Part shown: positions 1 through 12,006 of the stretch, one piece after another
Numbering within the stretch: the first letter of the stretch is position 1
How the letters are laid out: every line of letters begins with the position of its first letter
NCBI RefSeq assembly: GCF_040712315.1
Contig: NC_134024.1
Span: 30,929,158-30,993,157, forward strand
DNA length: 64,000 nucleotides
Reading direction: 5' to 3'
Source: Castanea sativa
Taxonomy: Eukaryota; Streptophyta; Magnoliopsida; Fagales; Fagaceae
The notes under the pieces: generated by a model
Told to the model about the DNA's origin: nothing
The model's database searches: none
The model's input: the letters and a program-made list of their open reading frames with translations, nothing else
Position numbers and translations under genes: made by a program

Positions 1-1562
1 AATAGATAAAGTAATAAACAATTGTTATCAACAATTTAGTTGTGTTTTAGTTATGATTTTCCTTCTTCAGTTCGTTGGATTACACTTCTCTTCTATGATT
101 AAGGTTATCTTCCTTTTAATTAGATTTATCTATATATAATGTTTCAATCATGATATTGCCATAATGAAAGTTGAAGATTAAACTGTAGAAAAAAGGAGAA
201 TAACAGGCCGGGTTGTTTGGAGTAGGATTAGTAATGAGCTCAATTTTAGACCAAGAAGTGCTGCATCCATAAACTATAACACTTTCACAACAAATTTTTA
301 AGTGTTAAATTGTTATTTGTTTTAATTTGAAACTACTATTACTTATACATTTTTTATCTACCAATAATAGTCATAACATTTCTTTTTCAAATAAGATAAT
401 GGTCATACTGATTCACTCAATTTGAAGCCTACCTAAAATATATTAATGTTTAGATGAACTAGTCAAGAGTAATTGGATTTAGTTTACCCTTTTCTTTGCG
501 ACAAATGGATTTTTCAAGGGTGTTTATCTCAAGTTTGATAAATCTCACACATATGTAAAATCTGCATATTTCTATTCCTTAAGACCGTCTTACAAATAAT
601 TTTTCCTTTAGACCAGAGAGATCTCCATAGAAAGGACATAAATCTAGGTTTCCGAATCTTCATGGTCCAATTTACTAAAATTTGAAATTGGAATTTAATG
701 TTTCGTGCATTGACACCTTTTTCGTTCTTCCATCTTTCCTGTCCAACCACATCAAAGGGCCCTAAATTTGACAAACTAAGAAAAAAGTGTGTTGATTGGA
801 ATATTGTATAGTGGAAGATGCCCAAATTCTGACTACGCTGTCTACTTTGAAATTAATAATGGAAATATTGCTTAAACATGCTTTGCTAAAATTAAGAGTC
901 AAATTTGTCCAAATTTCTTGACCATCATTCAAAAGTGATGAATTCTCTGTTTATCAAAAAGACAGGGGGAAAAAATGTTACACTCTCATTACTTGCAACT
1001 TGTCAACTAAAATTATTACATCCAAATATTGCACGTTGTCATTTTACTTTCAATGGAAATAATACCGCAGTGAACTAGATCAAGGGCATAATGAAAAATA
1101 TGACTCATCTACTTTAACATAACATTATCCAATTCTCTTCCCTCTATTCATTTCTTCTTTCTGATTCACATTGCCTAGTTTAATAAGCTAGTGTAGCTGG
1201 TTATGCCATGGGACAAAAAGTCATCCACATCCCCATAGAATATATAAATCTCCTCGAGAGTTAGAAATTCCTACAAATTCAAAGGTCAAACTGCCAATGA
1301 TAACTTGTTGCATTAGTGTTCAAAAAATGAATCTTTAGTGTACAAACTCAACACCACTCAGCTTAACTCAAATGAATAGGTAAACATAGGAACATAAAAG
1401 ATCAAGGCTGTACTTATTCTTGCTTTCCATTCTTTTAGCATCCTTTTTTAAATAATGCCAATAAGCTGCTCTTCAGTATAGATTTTCCTTGCATGTAGAA
1501 TAGCATTCCTTTGCCCCCACACTATTAATGATCTCACAGTTGAGTATCTGAATGTTTGCAGT
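1..1562. other. AT-rich intergenic DNA
   Basis: No open frame here has family-like content or plausible splice structure, and the longest frames are short and low in complexity. I see no transposon ends. The last few bases lead into the start codon of the plant mobile domain pseudogene. Confidence 0.7.
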
Positions 1563-4416
1563 ATGGAACCTCGGATTGATGACGAGCCACAGATCTTGCA
1601 CCCTGGTCCGCTTGATGAGTCACTGTTGACGCGACAACGATATCATCGATCAGAGGACATTTGGAATGGCGAGGTGAAATATCTAGTTCTAACAACCGCT
1701 TTAATTTTTACGTTGTCTTTGACTTTTAGTTAGCAAGTTCTTTCAAAGTTGTATTTGTAGTTGTAACAACCACTATAATTTTTATGTTTTTTGCAGGACC
1801 CGGGCCCACTTACATGCCGTGGTCGCACTAAGGAGATGGCAAGCATTCAGATGGGAGATAATCGGGTGATTGACATTATCAAGTTGCTAAGGCTGGAAGG
1901 ATTGTTTAGGGCCCCTTTCAGAGAGATAGATCATTGCCTAATATTGGCCCTAGTTGAGCGATGGCGGCCGGAGATGCATATGTTCCATCTTCCACATGGT
2001 GAGATGTCAATCACCCTACAAGATGTGGAGGTCATTTTCGGACTTTTTATAGATGATGAGGTCTTGGTTGGGCTGACTGCTGTGGTGGATGGGGATTGGC
2101 GAGATCTGTGCATGGAGTTGCTTGGTTTTACTCCGGCGAATGACAACAAAACTTTGGCGGGGCAAAGAATTCTCATCAGCCGCCTTGTTGACGCCATTGC
2201 AGCGCCACTGCCTCATGATGCAACAGAGATGCAGATACACCAGTATGCTCAGTGCTATATTTTAGCACTGCTAGGGGATAAGCTTTTCATGGACAAGTCG
2301 GGAGATAAGGTGCTTTTGATGTTCTTGGCGTTCATGCGTGACCTTCGCGATCCGTCACAGTATAGTTGGGGTAGTGGTTGCTTGGCCTAGTTGTACAGAG
2401 AGTTGTGTCGGGCAAGCGAGAAAGGGGCATCGCAGATTGGTGGGGCGTGCACATTGGTCCAGTATTGGGCATGGGCAAGGTTGCCATTCTTGTGCCCGAG
2501 GATAGAGCCCCCACCTGGATGTGATTATGGCCCATGGCCATATGCTCCACTTGCATTTAAGTAAGTATTTTTCTGATATTGTGTGTTTAGCAATGTACTC
2601 TTCTTAGTAACTATAGCATGGGTATTATCTTATCTTATGTTATTCGCTCGTAACTGTAGGTGGGTGCGGGTGCCAAGCTCAAAGAGTAGGCCATCCAGCA
2701 TGGCCTTGATCCACTATCGCGAGCAATTAGTTAGAATGCAGCCGGACCAAGTATGGCAAACAAAAATTCTGTTTGGTTATGTTAATTTTCCTTAAGAATA
2801 TGATTGCTTCATCCTTTAACACATCTTTTGTTTTAATTTTTGTTTTTCCCTTTATCGATGTATTCTCCCTTGTTTCACATTCCTTGATATTATGATAATT
2901 GTTTTTTGTTTCTATTGTAAATTGTGTGGCAGCCATACGAGGCAAACTTCGGCCACCTTCTTGACTTTTGCGTTGCAGGGAGGCATACGTGGACGGCAAG
3001 GGTGCCACTTGTGTGTTTTTGCATAGTAGAGATGCACCACCCAGATCGTGTCCTTCGTCAGTTTGGGTTGGCGCAAGAGCGGCCCGACCATGTTGTGTAC
3101 GATGAAAGACTGCATAGAATAGACTTGCGTGGGAAGGTGGAAAAGAATTGGAGGGAGGATCATGGACCGTATATCCTTACATGGGATATGAGACAACAAC
3201 GACTTTGCCATGCACCTCCTCAGACTGGTGAGATGCCTCACAATCATGACTATTACCGCTGGTACCGTTCGGTCACTGGAAAGTAAGTCGACCGCAACAG
3301 TGCAAAATTAGATATATCAGTAATGTGTTCTAATTAGATATATCTTAGTTGAGTATTTGGATAGATTAATAAGTACTATATTATCCATTTTACAATTGAT
3401 ACGTAAATGTCTCAAATCTGATTGTACTGGTTCTTTCTCGGTTTCAGATTGAAAGTCATTTAGCGCTGTTGGAGATGCTTCCTGTAGGCAGCCGAGCACA
3501 CAACCATGTCCGACGCATCCTAAATGATCTGGCTGGGCTTGGTGGTGGTCCTGCAGCAAATAGGGAGGCAAACAATGGGCATGAGACTAAATCAGAAGCT
3601 ACTGCAACCCCAAGCACAAGCGCAGCACCCGTAAGTTCCCCGACCCGTGCTACTGCATCTAGGGGCCGTGGTGGGCCTGCTACAGCAAGCCCAAGCACAA
3701 CTGCAGCTAGGGGCCGTGGTCGGTGTGCAACAACCGCTCGGGTTGTAAGTAGTCTTGAGATACCTGCACCCATTCCGCACGCATCTTTCCAGCCCGAGGT
3801 CCCTCCACCCATGGTAGATGCAGCTCCTCAGCCCGAGGTCCCTTCACCCACCCCACCTTCGCAGCCCAGTTTCAATCTCGGTATTCATTCTCAGTTGACC
3901 CCTCCTATGCACCCCGAGACACCCTCAAACCCATCCACCAGCTCCAGTGCACCCACTTTGCCCATTGACCCACCTTATACTGAACCCATGACAATAAGCC
4001 CCACTCTTGGCCTATACATAGAGCATCATTACCCACCTACCTCATCCTTATCTGACCCTCTAGGACCTCCAGTTGGGATTGACACTCTACAGCCAGATAC
4101 TGATGTACCAGACGAGGATCCCCCTCATCAGCCCTCACCCCCATGAGGTAGACCGCAACGTGCTAGAAGAGCTCCCACTTGTGGGACAGGTGAACACAAA
4201 ATAGGACACAAAGGCAACTCTATGGTACGATACCATTAATTACGATGTATAAGCCTATTTTGCAGTTCATTTTATCTTATCATTACACCAAATATTGATT
4301 GTATGCATCTAATGTCTTTGCAGCACGATGATGAGCCTAAGGATGATGCCCTGCAGCCTCCTCCCCTGCCCAAACATTACACGAGGGTTAAAAAACGCAA
4401 AATTGGTGAACCTTGA
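1563..4416 (+). pseudogene. Plant mobile domain (PMD, MAIN-like) pseudogene
   Basis: This is a degraded member of the plant mobile domain family (PF10536; relatives are MAIN/MAIL proteins and 'PP7 long form' homologues), nuclear proteins related to transposon-carried genes. Exons can be traced at 1563-1673, 1797-2560, 2660-2750, 2933-3282, 3448-4223 and 4324-4416, most with GT..AG borders. Typical family pieces are HRSEDIWNGE, DPGPLTCRGR, the EDGW-like core of exon 2, ARLPFLCPR..PPG, the GRPQRARRAPTCGTG tail motif and a KKRKIGEP end. Exon 5 encodes a Pro/Ser/Thr-rich linker. Two in-frame stops break it: TAG at 2388-2390, where the family has Trp before LYREL, and TGA at 4144-4146, just before GRPQR, fitting a lost Arg codon. 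The exon 4 to exon 5 phase also does not join cleanly. The reading continues well past each stop, so loss is probably recent. Family assignment is firm. Confidence 0.85.
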
Positions 4417-5556
4417 AAAAGAGGTTTGTTACAGAGGTATTGTCTAATGTGATCTTTTTTCCTGTAATGAAAAAGTGAATTCAAGTTTGCAAAACTTTTC
4501 TGTTTGGTAATCAAAGAATGAGAAGTGAATAAATATTACAATTTTTCAATGGTATTGTGTTATAATTTGTACAATGAATTTGCTGTATTTAGCACGCACC
4601 AACACTTCCTTTGGTTTTCATCATATCATCTTTTGGTGCAAAGGACACGTGTCTGTATATCCCAGGGGATAGTATGCAAGTGCAAGCAACCCCACAACCA
4701 GCATCTATAATGTGAACTACCCCGCAGACATAGATCAACTGTCTCACTGGTAGTCATAACTCATGAGTCTTGTAATTCAGTAGAATTTAAATGATTGCAG
4801 TATATGATTTTAGATCTTAATTGGCCTTGTTAAAAGGTGAACTATAGCGTGTTGCTTATGTTTGTTGTATCAACTATAGATTCATTGTCACTCACAGTGA
4901 GACATTGAGTCTTTATACTTAGATGTTTTATATTGTAAAATAGGACATAGATTCTGCATCTACACCCCCTTTAATCTATTTCCAATTCCCATACCATGAA
5001 CATCCCGTAAAACTCAGTAAATAATTAGCTTAAGGACTTATGCAGTGTTAAGTACATATAATTAACATTTGCCTATAACCTTGGATGCTTAGTTTCTGCC
5101 CAAAGAACAGGTTTTACTTTACTAATTGATGCTTGAAAGTTGTGACTCAACAAAATTGGTGATCTAAGTTCTGAGATTAGTTTTGTATTAGCCAATGGCT
5201 GTTCGGCTTAATGTCACTTCCACCTCCCACAAGAATGGGATGGTGGATGAGGTTGTAGGTTCAAACATTGATGGGTATGTGGGTTAATTGCTTAGCAAAA
5301 AATTATTAGAAAACAGTCTTATACAATGCTGCTGCTGCTGTTTTGTGTGTGTGTTTTCATTTTTCTTTTGCAAATGATCCTCGGATCAAATGCCATTTCC
5401 TCCCTACCTAAATAAGAGGTGGAGGATAGCTCAAGGATTGAATCCCATGCTAGTGGGTGAGTTCTAGTTACCCATATAAAACATGTGTTTTTATTTTCCT
5501 TTTTTGTTAGTTTTTATTTTCCCAGTCAAAAAGATAATTTTGTCTTGCCTTTTCAG
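4417..5556. other. Intergenic or upstream intron DNA
   Basis: No coding exon could be supported. The expected N-terminal exons of the SNARE pseudogene that follows were looked for here and not found, so they are either deleted or too diverged to read. There is a small CTG run near 5330 and otherwise only AT-rich sequence. Confidence 0.5.
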
Positions 5557-6825
5557 GCTTATCAAAGAGTCTGGCAGACAAGTCAAGGATTTGGAGAGTA
5601 TAAATGATCCAGACGCTAACAAGATTCGAAATGATTAAAAAACAGTCAATGGTGTGTTGTTATCTTCATTTCTATTTAGCCTTTAGATATTATAGATTTT
5701 TGCCAAAATTTTAGTTTTTTGTCAGTTGATTAAATCTTGCATTCCAAATGCACTGAATGATGTTCATACTCTATGCAGATCAAAAAGTTGAATTCATATG
5801 TTGCTCTTAAAAAGCAGTACGTTAGCATCAGTCAGAATTTACCACTATTTCAGTTCTTTTGTTTTTTTTATAAGTACCATTATTTCAGTTCTTAAAGCAG
5901 CAGAGATATTTTATGCACCTGCAATGCATCTGACTTGTCATAAACACTATTTTTAGCGTTGTTATTTTACTATTACTTTTTTAATGCTTTATGTTGCCCC
6001 CTTTTTCCTGAACTATTTTTTTTGTGGCCCAAATTGAGTGCCAAATCGTAGAAAACAAAGCATTAAAATTATCAGTTTTCCATATTACCTTCTATCAAAT
6101 AAATTTAAATACATAAGAGAAGCCAATTCAAATTGGTGACATACATTTTTTCTTACATTGTTTTACAACAAAGGTAATTTTTAAGTCCATTATATATATC
6201 ATGTGTCAATGCATTAAGTATCTTAAATTAACTTTGTGCTTTCTCAAATGTTACTCATAATTTGGGACATTGGTTTTATAGTCATAAATCATAATGGAAT
6301 TCATACACATTGCTAGCCTCTCCACAGTTCATTAGTTGACAAAAGCCTCAAAATTATAGTTAGATTATATAAGGTGCCAATCATTGGTTGAAAAAACATT
6401 ATTTTTGTTGTTTCAAGTGAGGGTGGCACCTACTGTGAACAAGATGACGGAAGTAGCATGAATTACCTAGGCCTTGTGCAATGAAGATGTAATAATTGCA
6501 CCAATAAGAAAGAGTGATTTGATCATTTTGACCTTCAGCATAAAGGGTTAGAGAGAGGCAAAAATAACATCAGTATAAATAGCAAAAAAAAAGGATATGA
6601 TAAATAGATTGGAGTGCTTGAAGTTAGATTTGATATGGTGGGATGGAGAAAAAAGATACATGTTCCGACCTTCTACGATTAAGGATTAATGGAGTTGGCC
6701 CCAATCGGTTGGGACCAATGCTTGGCTTATTAGGTTTAGTTGGGTATTTATTGTATTTGTCAAGATATTGGATTGTCTTTTGGCCAATGTTGCCTAATCT
6801 GAAAAATGTTGATAATTGTAAAGTG

Positions 6826-7006
6826 ATCATATATTTATCTGAAAGTTATTAAAAAAAAAAATCATATTTTTGTGTGACATTCATCTGAAACTCATTGAGT
6901 TCATGCCTCATTTCTTTTGTTTTCAAATCTTTTGCATCACTGAATAGTTACTTGAATGCTTCTAATTCTTTTCATAGGATTTACTTTCAATTTGTTGTGG
7001 ATACAG
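6826..7006 (+). repeat. Duplicated intron segment, copy 1
   Basis: This AT-rich stretch ends exactly at the splice acceptor (GGATACAG) of a SNARE exon. A second copy lies 3.4 kb downstream at 10215-10405 and follows the same order: poly-A patch, CATTCATCT, CTCATTGAGTTCA, TTTTGCATCACTGAATA, GGATACAG. Being the real intron end, this copy is presumably the source. Confidence 0.8.
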
Positions 7007-7210
7007 AAATATGTCAAATCTTTGAAAACAAGAGAATCGATCTCTTTGATGGGGGCACCAAAGGATATAGATAATGTCTTGCTACATCTTTTTCACTAAT
7101 GTGCTAGTTTTTGCTGATTTGTCTACTACTCTTGTCAGCCTTTCATGCTAAAATTAGAGTTAATTATGGGTTTAAATTGTCGTACAACCTTATGGCTCAT
7201 GCATTGTTGT

Positions 7211-7963
7211 TGTGGGGGGTAAAAAGATCCCGATGGGAATGTGGGCCTTTTGGGCCGTGTTAAGGAAGGCCGACCTGCTCCTGGGTTTAGAATTTGTTAG
7301 TACTATGGGTCGGTCCATACGCCGAGGATCCGAGGCTCCAGCCGAGGGTGAACTTACCCTCGGATAGACACCGAAGAACTCGGGATTTCATAGCAAAGAT
7401 TAGGGGATGACACGGTTAAGGCCAATGGTTAAAAGGGATGAACCCTAGAATGCCCCAGAAGCACCGGTGTTGGAGAAATGTCAAAGATAAAGGCTGCTAC
7501 CTCCACATTAAAGACCCTGCACCTACCACCCTGACCGCATTTATGGGGAAGTGACACCTGAATAGTGGAAGAGAAACTTCTGGTTACTATTCAAAGGCAC
7601 TGAGAAAGGAAATATCTAGGCTAAGGGGGAGGTGGGGCAACACGTGTATAAAGTATTCAAAGGAGTAGTATTTAAAGAGGGGGGGAGCCAGAAAAAAGGG
7701 ACACGGACTTTTTGTAACCTAAAAGGAAAAAAAAACAAAGAGAAAGATATAATATAAGAACAACTCTCGGCTTACATCCGAGGAAGCTGATTTACAATAT
7801 TCCTTGTTGATTCTAAGTACTTGCAATCTTTAGTTTGTCATTGAATCCTCACACACTTCTAACCTGGGTTTCAAGCCCACACTCTACAAATTCATATTGT
7901 TTAAGGCTCATTGGGCCTGAGCCCATAACTGTTCTTGGGGCCAGGTGCAATTGTGCACTTACA
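7211..7963 (+). mobile_element. Solo LTR (753 bp) with 5-bp TSD
   Basis: The element starts TGTGGGGGGT, ends GTGCACTTACA (TG..CA), and is flanked on both sides by GTTGT (7206-7210 and 7964-7968), a perfect 5-bp target duplication. It is more GC-rich than its surroundings and has a TATA-like TATAAAGTA near 7650. No gag-pol and no second LTR are present, so it is a solo LTR left by recombination between two LTRs. It lies within an intron of the SNARE pseudogene in the same orientation as that gene. The superfamily cannot be told from the LTR alone. Confidence 0.88.
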
Positions 7964-10214
7964 GTTGTCATAATGCTTGGATGATTAAGAATACCTGATA
8001 AACACGTTAATATTTGGTTGTGGATTTGTCAAGGAATTTTGTCTGATAGAAAATATTATAGTAGTTTCTGTATCTAATGAAAAGATGCCAGATTCATATA
8101 CATCACAGTGAAGTTGGTTTGGGTAGCTACTTTTGTGATTGTGTTTGATGTAATGCATATTACAAATGAAGTTACCGTGGATGGCTGCTGTCTGTTGGTG
8201 CAAGTAACTATTCAAAACCCTAAGAACTTGGCCAATTTGATGGCTTTAATCTTTGGGACGATATATTGATGATTTTATAGTTTTATATTTTTGAGAATTC
8301 TTTGCATGCAATGTAGTGAGTGCACAAACACACATAAAAGTTAAGATAGAAATGATAATATGAAAAGGTCACTGTCTCATTGGCATCATAAAATCAGTGT
8401 CAGTAGTATTGCATGTCATCAACCTCTTTGATGGTTCTGAAATTGTAAAAGGCTGCTTCTAAAGTAACCAATGCATACTTTTAATTTTAATCTGGAATCA
8501 TGCCGTGTTTGATATATTTCATATCATTATATGTTACTTTTTTTTTATATGTTACTTCCAGTACTTTATACTTTAAATGGTTCTCAATTATGTTTCTTAA
8601 TTACCTATCAAAAAATTATGAGGTGCAGTGGCTATTTGTTTGCAGCCACGACAAATCAACAGCTAATAGGTAGTAGAAACTGGATGATGGACAAGACTGC
8701 TCAAATCATTGAGAGGTCAAAAAAGGTTGGATAATCTCTGACGATCATGTTGTTGAGAAATTAGTTTTTTATTTATTTTGGTGAGTTGAAAAGGGATGCG
8801 TTTCATAGGCTATTTTGAAGTATGATCATTGTTTCCTCTCCTCTTCTCTATTTCCTTGTAGAAGGTTACACTATTCAAAAAAGTATGGAATCATTGCAAA
8901 AGAAAAATAAATTATTTATCTCCTGGTTTGCAGTACACTGTTCAGGACAACATCAATGTTGGAACAGAGACTGCAGCAGCACTCAAGGCTCAGGTGTGTA
9001 ATTTGTCAGCTTTAAAATAATGGATTTCATGGCAGTTTATTAAGTCATATCAAATTTCACTTTCGCTTCTCTCTCTCGCTCCTACATTTTTCTTTTGTTT
9101 CATTTAATCTTCCATAAATTTTCAATGCCATGGAAACTAAAGAAGTCTATTATATTTATGTTTAGACTGAACAAATGAGTCCGGTTGTTAATGAGCTGGA
9201 CTCTTATCCATTTCTCGATCAAGAAAGCTTCTCAACTTGTAAATGAACTTGGTAGGCATGTCAATCTCTAAAAGTGCATTCTTCCTGATTGTTGTTACTT
9301 GTTAGTTGTTACTTGTTTTACTTACCTTGTTTATTTAATTAGGTTTCAACTGATAGGTGTATTATTTATGGAATTACTCTTCCTGACTGTCATTGGAGTC
9401 ATAGCCATCATTATTATTAATGTGATATAATTATCTTTCTTTTTCTTTTCCTTTAACAAAATTTTATTTTCTAAAAATTTGATTCTGCTTGTGCTATCTG
9501 ATATCAAATTGGAATAAAATCCATGACTTCCCTTTATTATATAGATGTAGCTTGATTTTTTTGGAACTTAACTACTTAAGCTGCATATAAGTTTGAGTTC
9601 AAGGATGAATCACTTGGTTGTTTTCATAACTGTATTGTCCAGAAAGTATCAATTTCAAGGCCTCTAGATGTCATCTTTAGATTGAAAACCTTCTAGAGCT
9701 TCAATATTATTCATTTCAACCTGTCTGAAACCTTTTATAGTGAAATGGTGTCTTAATCACCAAGAACATTCCATGTCTTTGCAATCTCATGTGACTGTCA
9801 AAAGCCATTAACTTGAGAAATATGACACTGCATTGTCCATTTCTTTCAATTTGCTTAAATGATTATTTTAGTGATTTTTTTTTTTCTGTCTCAGCTCGTA
9901 AACCCAAACAACAAGGACATCGGGGATATTCCAGGACTAGCCCCACCAACAATGACTCGGGAATTACTTTGGAATGCTAGTTAAAAATTTCTAAGAGGAT
10001 ACTCTAATGGATTGTGATGATGATTTGCCATCTGATTGAATGGAATATCAGCTTAGTTTGTCATGCTGCTGGTGGCACCTGTTTTATAGAGCTGATCTAG
10101 TGGACTAGTTGAGTATGGATTTCTTTCTAGTAATTTTTCTTCAGAATGGTCAAACTTTACCAAATGATTGTCTCTCAAACTACTGCTGGGATTTATTTCT
10201 TCCCGACTGAAACA

Positions 10215-10405
10215 ATCATATATTTATCTGGAAGTTATTAAAAAAAAAATCATATTTTTGTATGACATTCATCTAAAACTCATTGAGTTCACATGTGTCA
10301 TGATATCATTTCTTTTGTTTTCAAATCTTTTGCATCACTGAATAATTACTCAAATGCTTCGTATTCTTTTCTTTGGATTTACTTTCAACTTGTAGTGGAT
10401 ACAGC
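10215..10405 (+). repeat. Duplicated intron segment, copy 2
   Basis: This is a displaced copy of the SNARE intron end at 6826-7006, now lying about 230 bp past the SNARE stop codon. It also ends at GGATACAG, but no SNARE exon follows. The copies differ by scattered substitutions and a short indel near 10290. Confidence 0.8.
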
Positions 10406-10525
10406 AATGCATCACTAAACTTATCTTTCTAAACTATGAAAATGCACATTTACCTCTTAAATTATTTCTTGTGTAACACTTACCTCTAAACTATGAGAGA
10501 CATTTACCACCTAAATTATTAGCAG

Positions 10526-11180
10526 GCACAGCAGTTTCCAGGAAAGCCGGTGCTTTTACGTTGTCTCAACTGATGGTCGTAAAGAAGACTTTTCCTACCG
10601 CAAATGCTTGGATAGCTTCATCAAGGGAAAGTATCCAGATGTTGCTGAAACATTCATTGGTAAATATTTCAAAAAACCCCATTCTGGTCCTTCTGGAGGC
10701 AACCGGGAGAGACACACCAATCTAGAAAAAACTGGTTCTTGTGGAGGGAATCAGGAGAAGAACAATACTCCAAAGGAAACTGAGAATGAAAATAGGCAGT
10801 AAGTCCAAGGAGGGGGGGGTTCTAATTTATGTTAATTGTAAATCTTTTAGCTTGCCTCCCTCATCCTTGAGCCATATTTTGGTCTCTGTGACCCTTGTAA
10901 AAATCCCTTTGTAAAACCAACTTCAAGGCTACCTGCTGGGTCCTCTCCATCAAGTGAATCTATTCATCCATCCCATTAAAAGCTGGAGGTTGCAAATGCT
11001 ACAATGCAAACTAAGGAGGCTTTAGACTCTGCATTGCAAACTATTGAAACTCCGGATGTTGCATCATTAACTAATCATCCTGGTAATCAACTTCCAAAAG
11101 ACATAGCAAGGTTTCTTCTTCAAATGGATGGGCGAAGAAAGCGCAAGACTAGGTGGGATGTTAGGCTTGAAGATATGTAA
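10526..11180 (+). pseudogene. DUF3223/DCL-like protein, 3' exons (fragment)
   Basis: An open frame follows an acceptor at 10525 and runs to a TAA at 10800-10802. It encodes SRCFYVVSTDGRKEDFSY, then KC..FIKGKYPD..ETFIGKYF, which resembles the DUF3223 (DCL/DeCL) domain of plastid DCL proteins and of the C-terminus of plant Pol IV/V largest subunits; that match is from memory. A second open stretch at 10984-11180 encodes about 65 residues and ends in a basic RRKRKTRWDVRLEDM tail. Readable sequence (PTSRLPAGSSPSSES) precedes it, with a TAA at 10977-10979 in the same frame. The two pieces could be consecutive exons of one gene whose 5' part is absent. No promoter or N-terminus is visible, so I treat it as a fragment. 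Confidence 0.55.
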
Positions 11181-12006
11181 TGTAGCTGCCTCTTTTGTAC
11201 TCCATCGACTAGGTTTTTGTAGAACCAGAAAACCACTTCTGTGCACTTCCTAATCTTGAATTGTAGTTTATACTAGATAACAATAGAATTCTATTTTACT
11301 ATATGTCACATTAAGAAATTAGTTTTTTTTTTTTTGGTTCACTTTATTTTTGATAGTGTTTTCTTCCCACCAATGCCAAATGAACGAAGTTGTATGACTG
11401 TAGTCACATAATCTAAGCAATAAAGGCCCTTCATAAACCACTTGCTCACCTCCCTAAATGAAGTGTTGGGAAGGTGTTCAAACTCAATGTAGCTAGCTAC
11501 GAAGTCAAAAAAATAAGAAAAAAGCAAAGCAAGTCAAGTACACATTTAATGTGAAGTTTGAAAAAGTTGTAAACAGTTTTAAAAGGGGAAACAGAAATGA
11601 AGTTTTAAAACTGATGTCAAACTCATTTACACAAAGCAAACCATGTGAGCAATCTAAATGAGCATGATGGGGGTGTCTACAGCTAATTTCTCATTGCACA
11701 CAGTTGCACATGGGCACAAGAGAGCTATTGGAGCTTTGATTTTGACTATTCCCTTCCCAGCGGACGTGGGATTAAACTGTTTGAATTAGATGTGTATATT
11801 ATGTGATTTAGACCATAATTTTCATTCTATACAAACAAAGAACAGCAAGGAAAAAATGAGCAACTGATTTCATATAAACTTAGCCACAAGTTGTGTGCAA
11901 TGGTTTAATTGGATTTGCAACAAGTGAATATTTGGTGACATGATTTGTCAGACATTAACAACAACATTTAAAAATTGCACACAACGTATAAACTTTAACA
12001 ACAACG
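11181..12006. other. Non-coding stretch
   Basis: AT-rich sequence between two gene remnants. It has a T-run near 11325, and nothing here could be supported as a gene or an element end. Confidence 0.6.

Larger units (their letters stand above)
5557..9984 (+). pseudogene. Novel plant SNARE (NPSN, Qb-SNARE) pseudogene
   Basis: NPSN proteins are plant Qb-SNAREs of the secretory pathway and the cell plate, anchored by a C-terminal membrane helix. Eight exon remnants lie in family order with introns kept: 5557-5651 (LIK..RQVKDLES), 5779-5820 (IKKLNSYVALKKQY), 7007-7070 (NKRIDLFDGG), 8646-8725 (TNQQL..MMD..IERSKK), 8934-8993 (INVGTETAAALKAQ), 9166-9259 (TEQM..VVNELDS then HFSIKKASQLV), 9343-9420 (TDRC then the hydrophobic anchor) and 9895-9984 (VNPNNKDIGDIPGLAPP, stop). 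Kept introns mean this is a decayed segmental copy, not a retrocopy. Breaks: one extra T near 5634 shifts KKQSM out of frame and makes a stop, one extra T near 9205 shifts HFSIKK, and the anchor exon is out of frame with TDRC. The exon ending near 7070 loses frame after GGTKGY. The N-terminal exons are missing. A solo LTR sits in the intron at 7.2-8.0 kb. Confidence 0.85.

Noticed and set aside
6640..6735. Possible 3' end of a plant retroelement (CCCCAATCGGTTGGGACCAA)
   Set aside because: The phrase recalls LINE/SINE tails from memory only. No element body, tail repeat or target duplication could be found.
6643..6852. ORFs on both strands of about 68 codons
   Set aside because: Chance frames in the SNARE intron; no family resemblance and no splice support.
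7018..7030. A frameshift in the SNARE exon NKRIDLFDGG
   Set aside because: If the frame is taken as CQIFENKR the exon start reads through without a shift, so I only claim loss of frame after GGTKGY.
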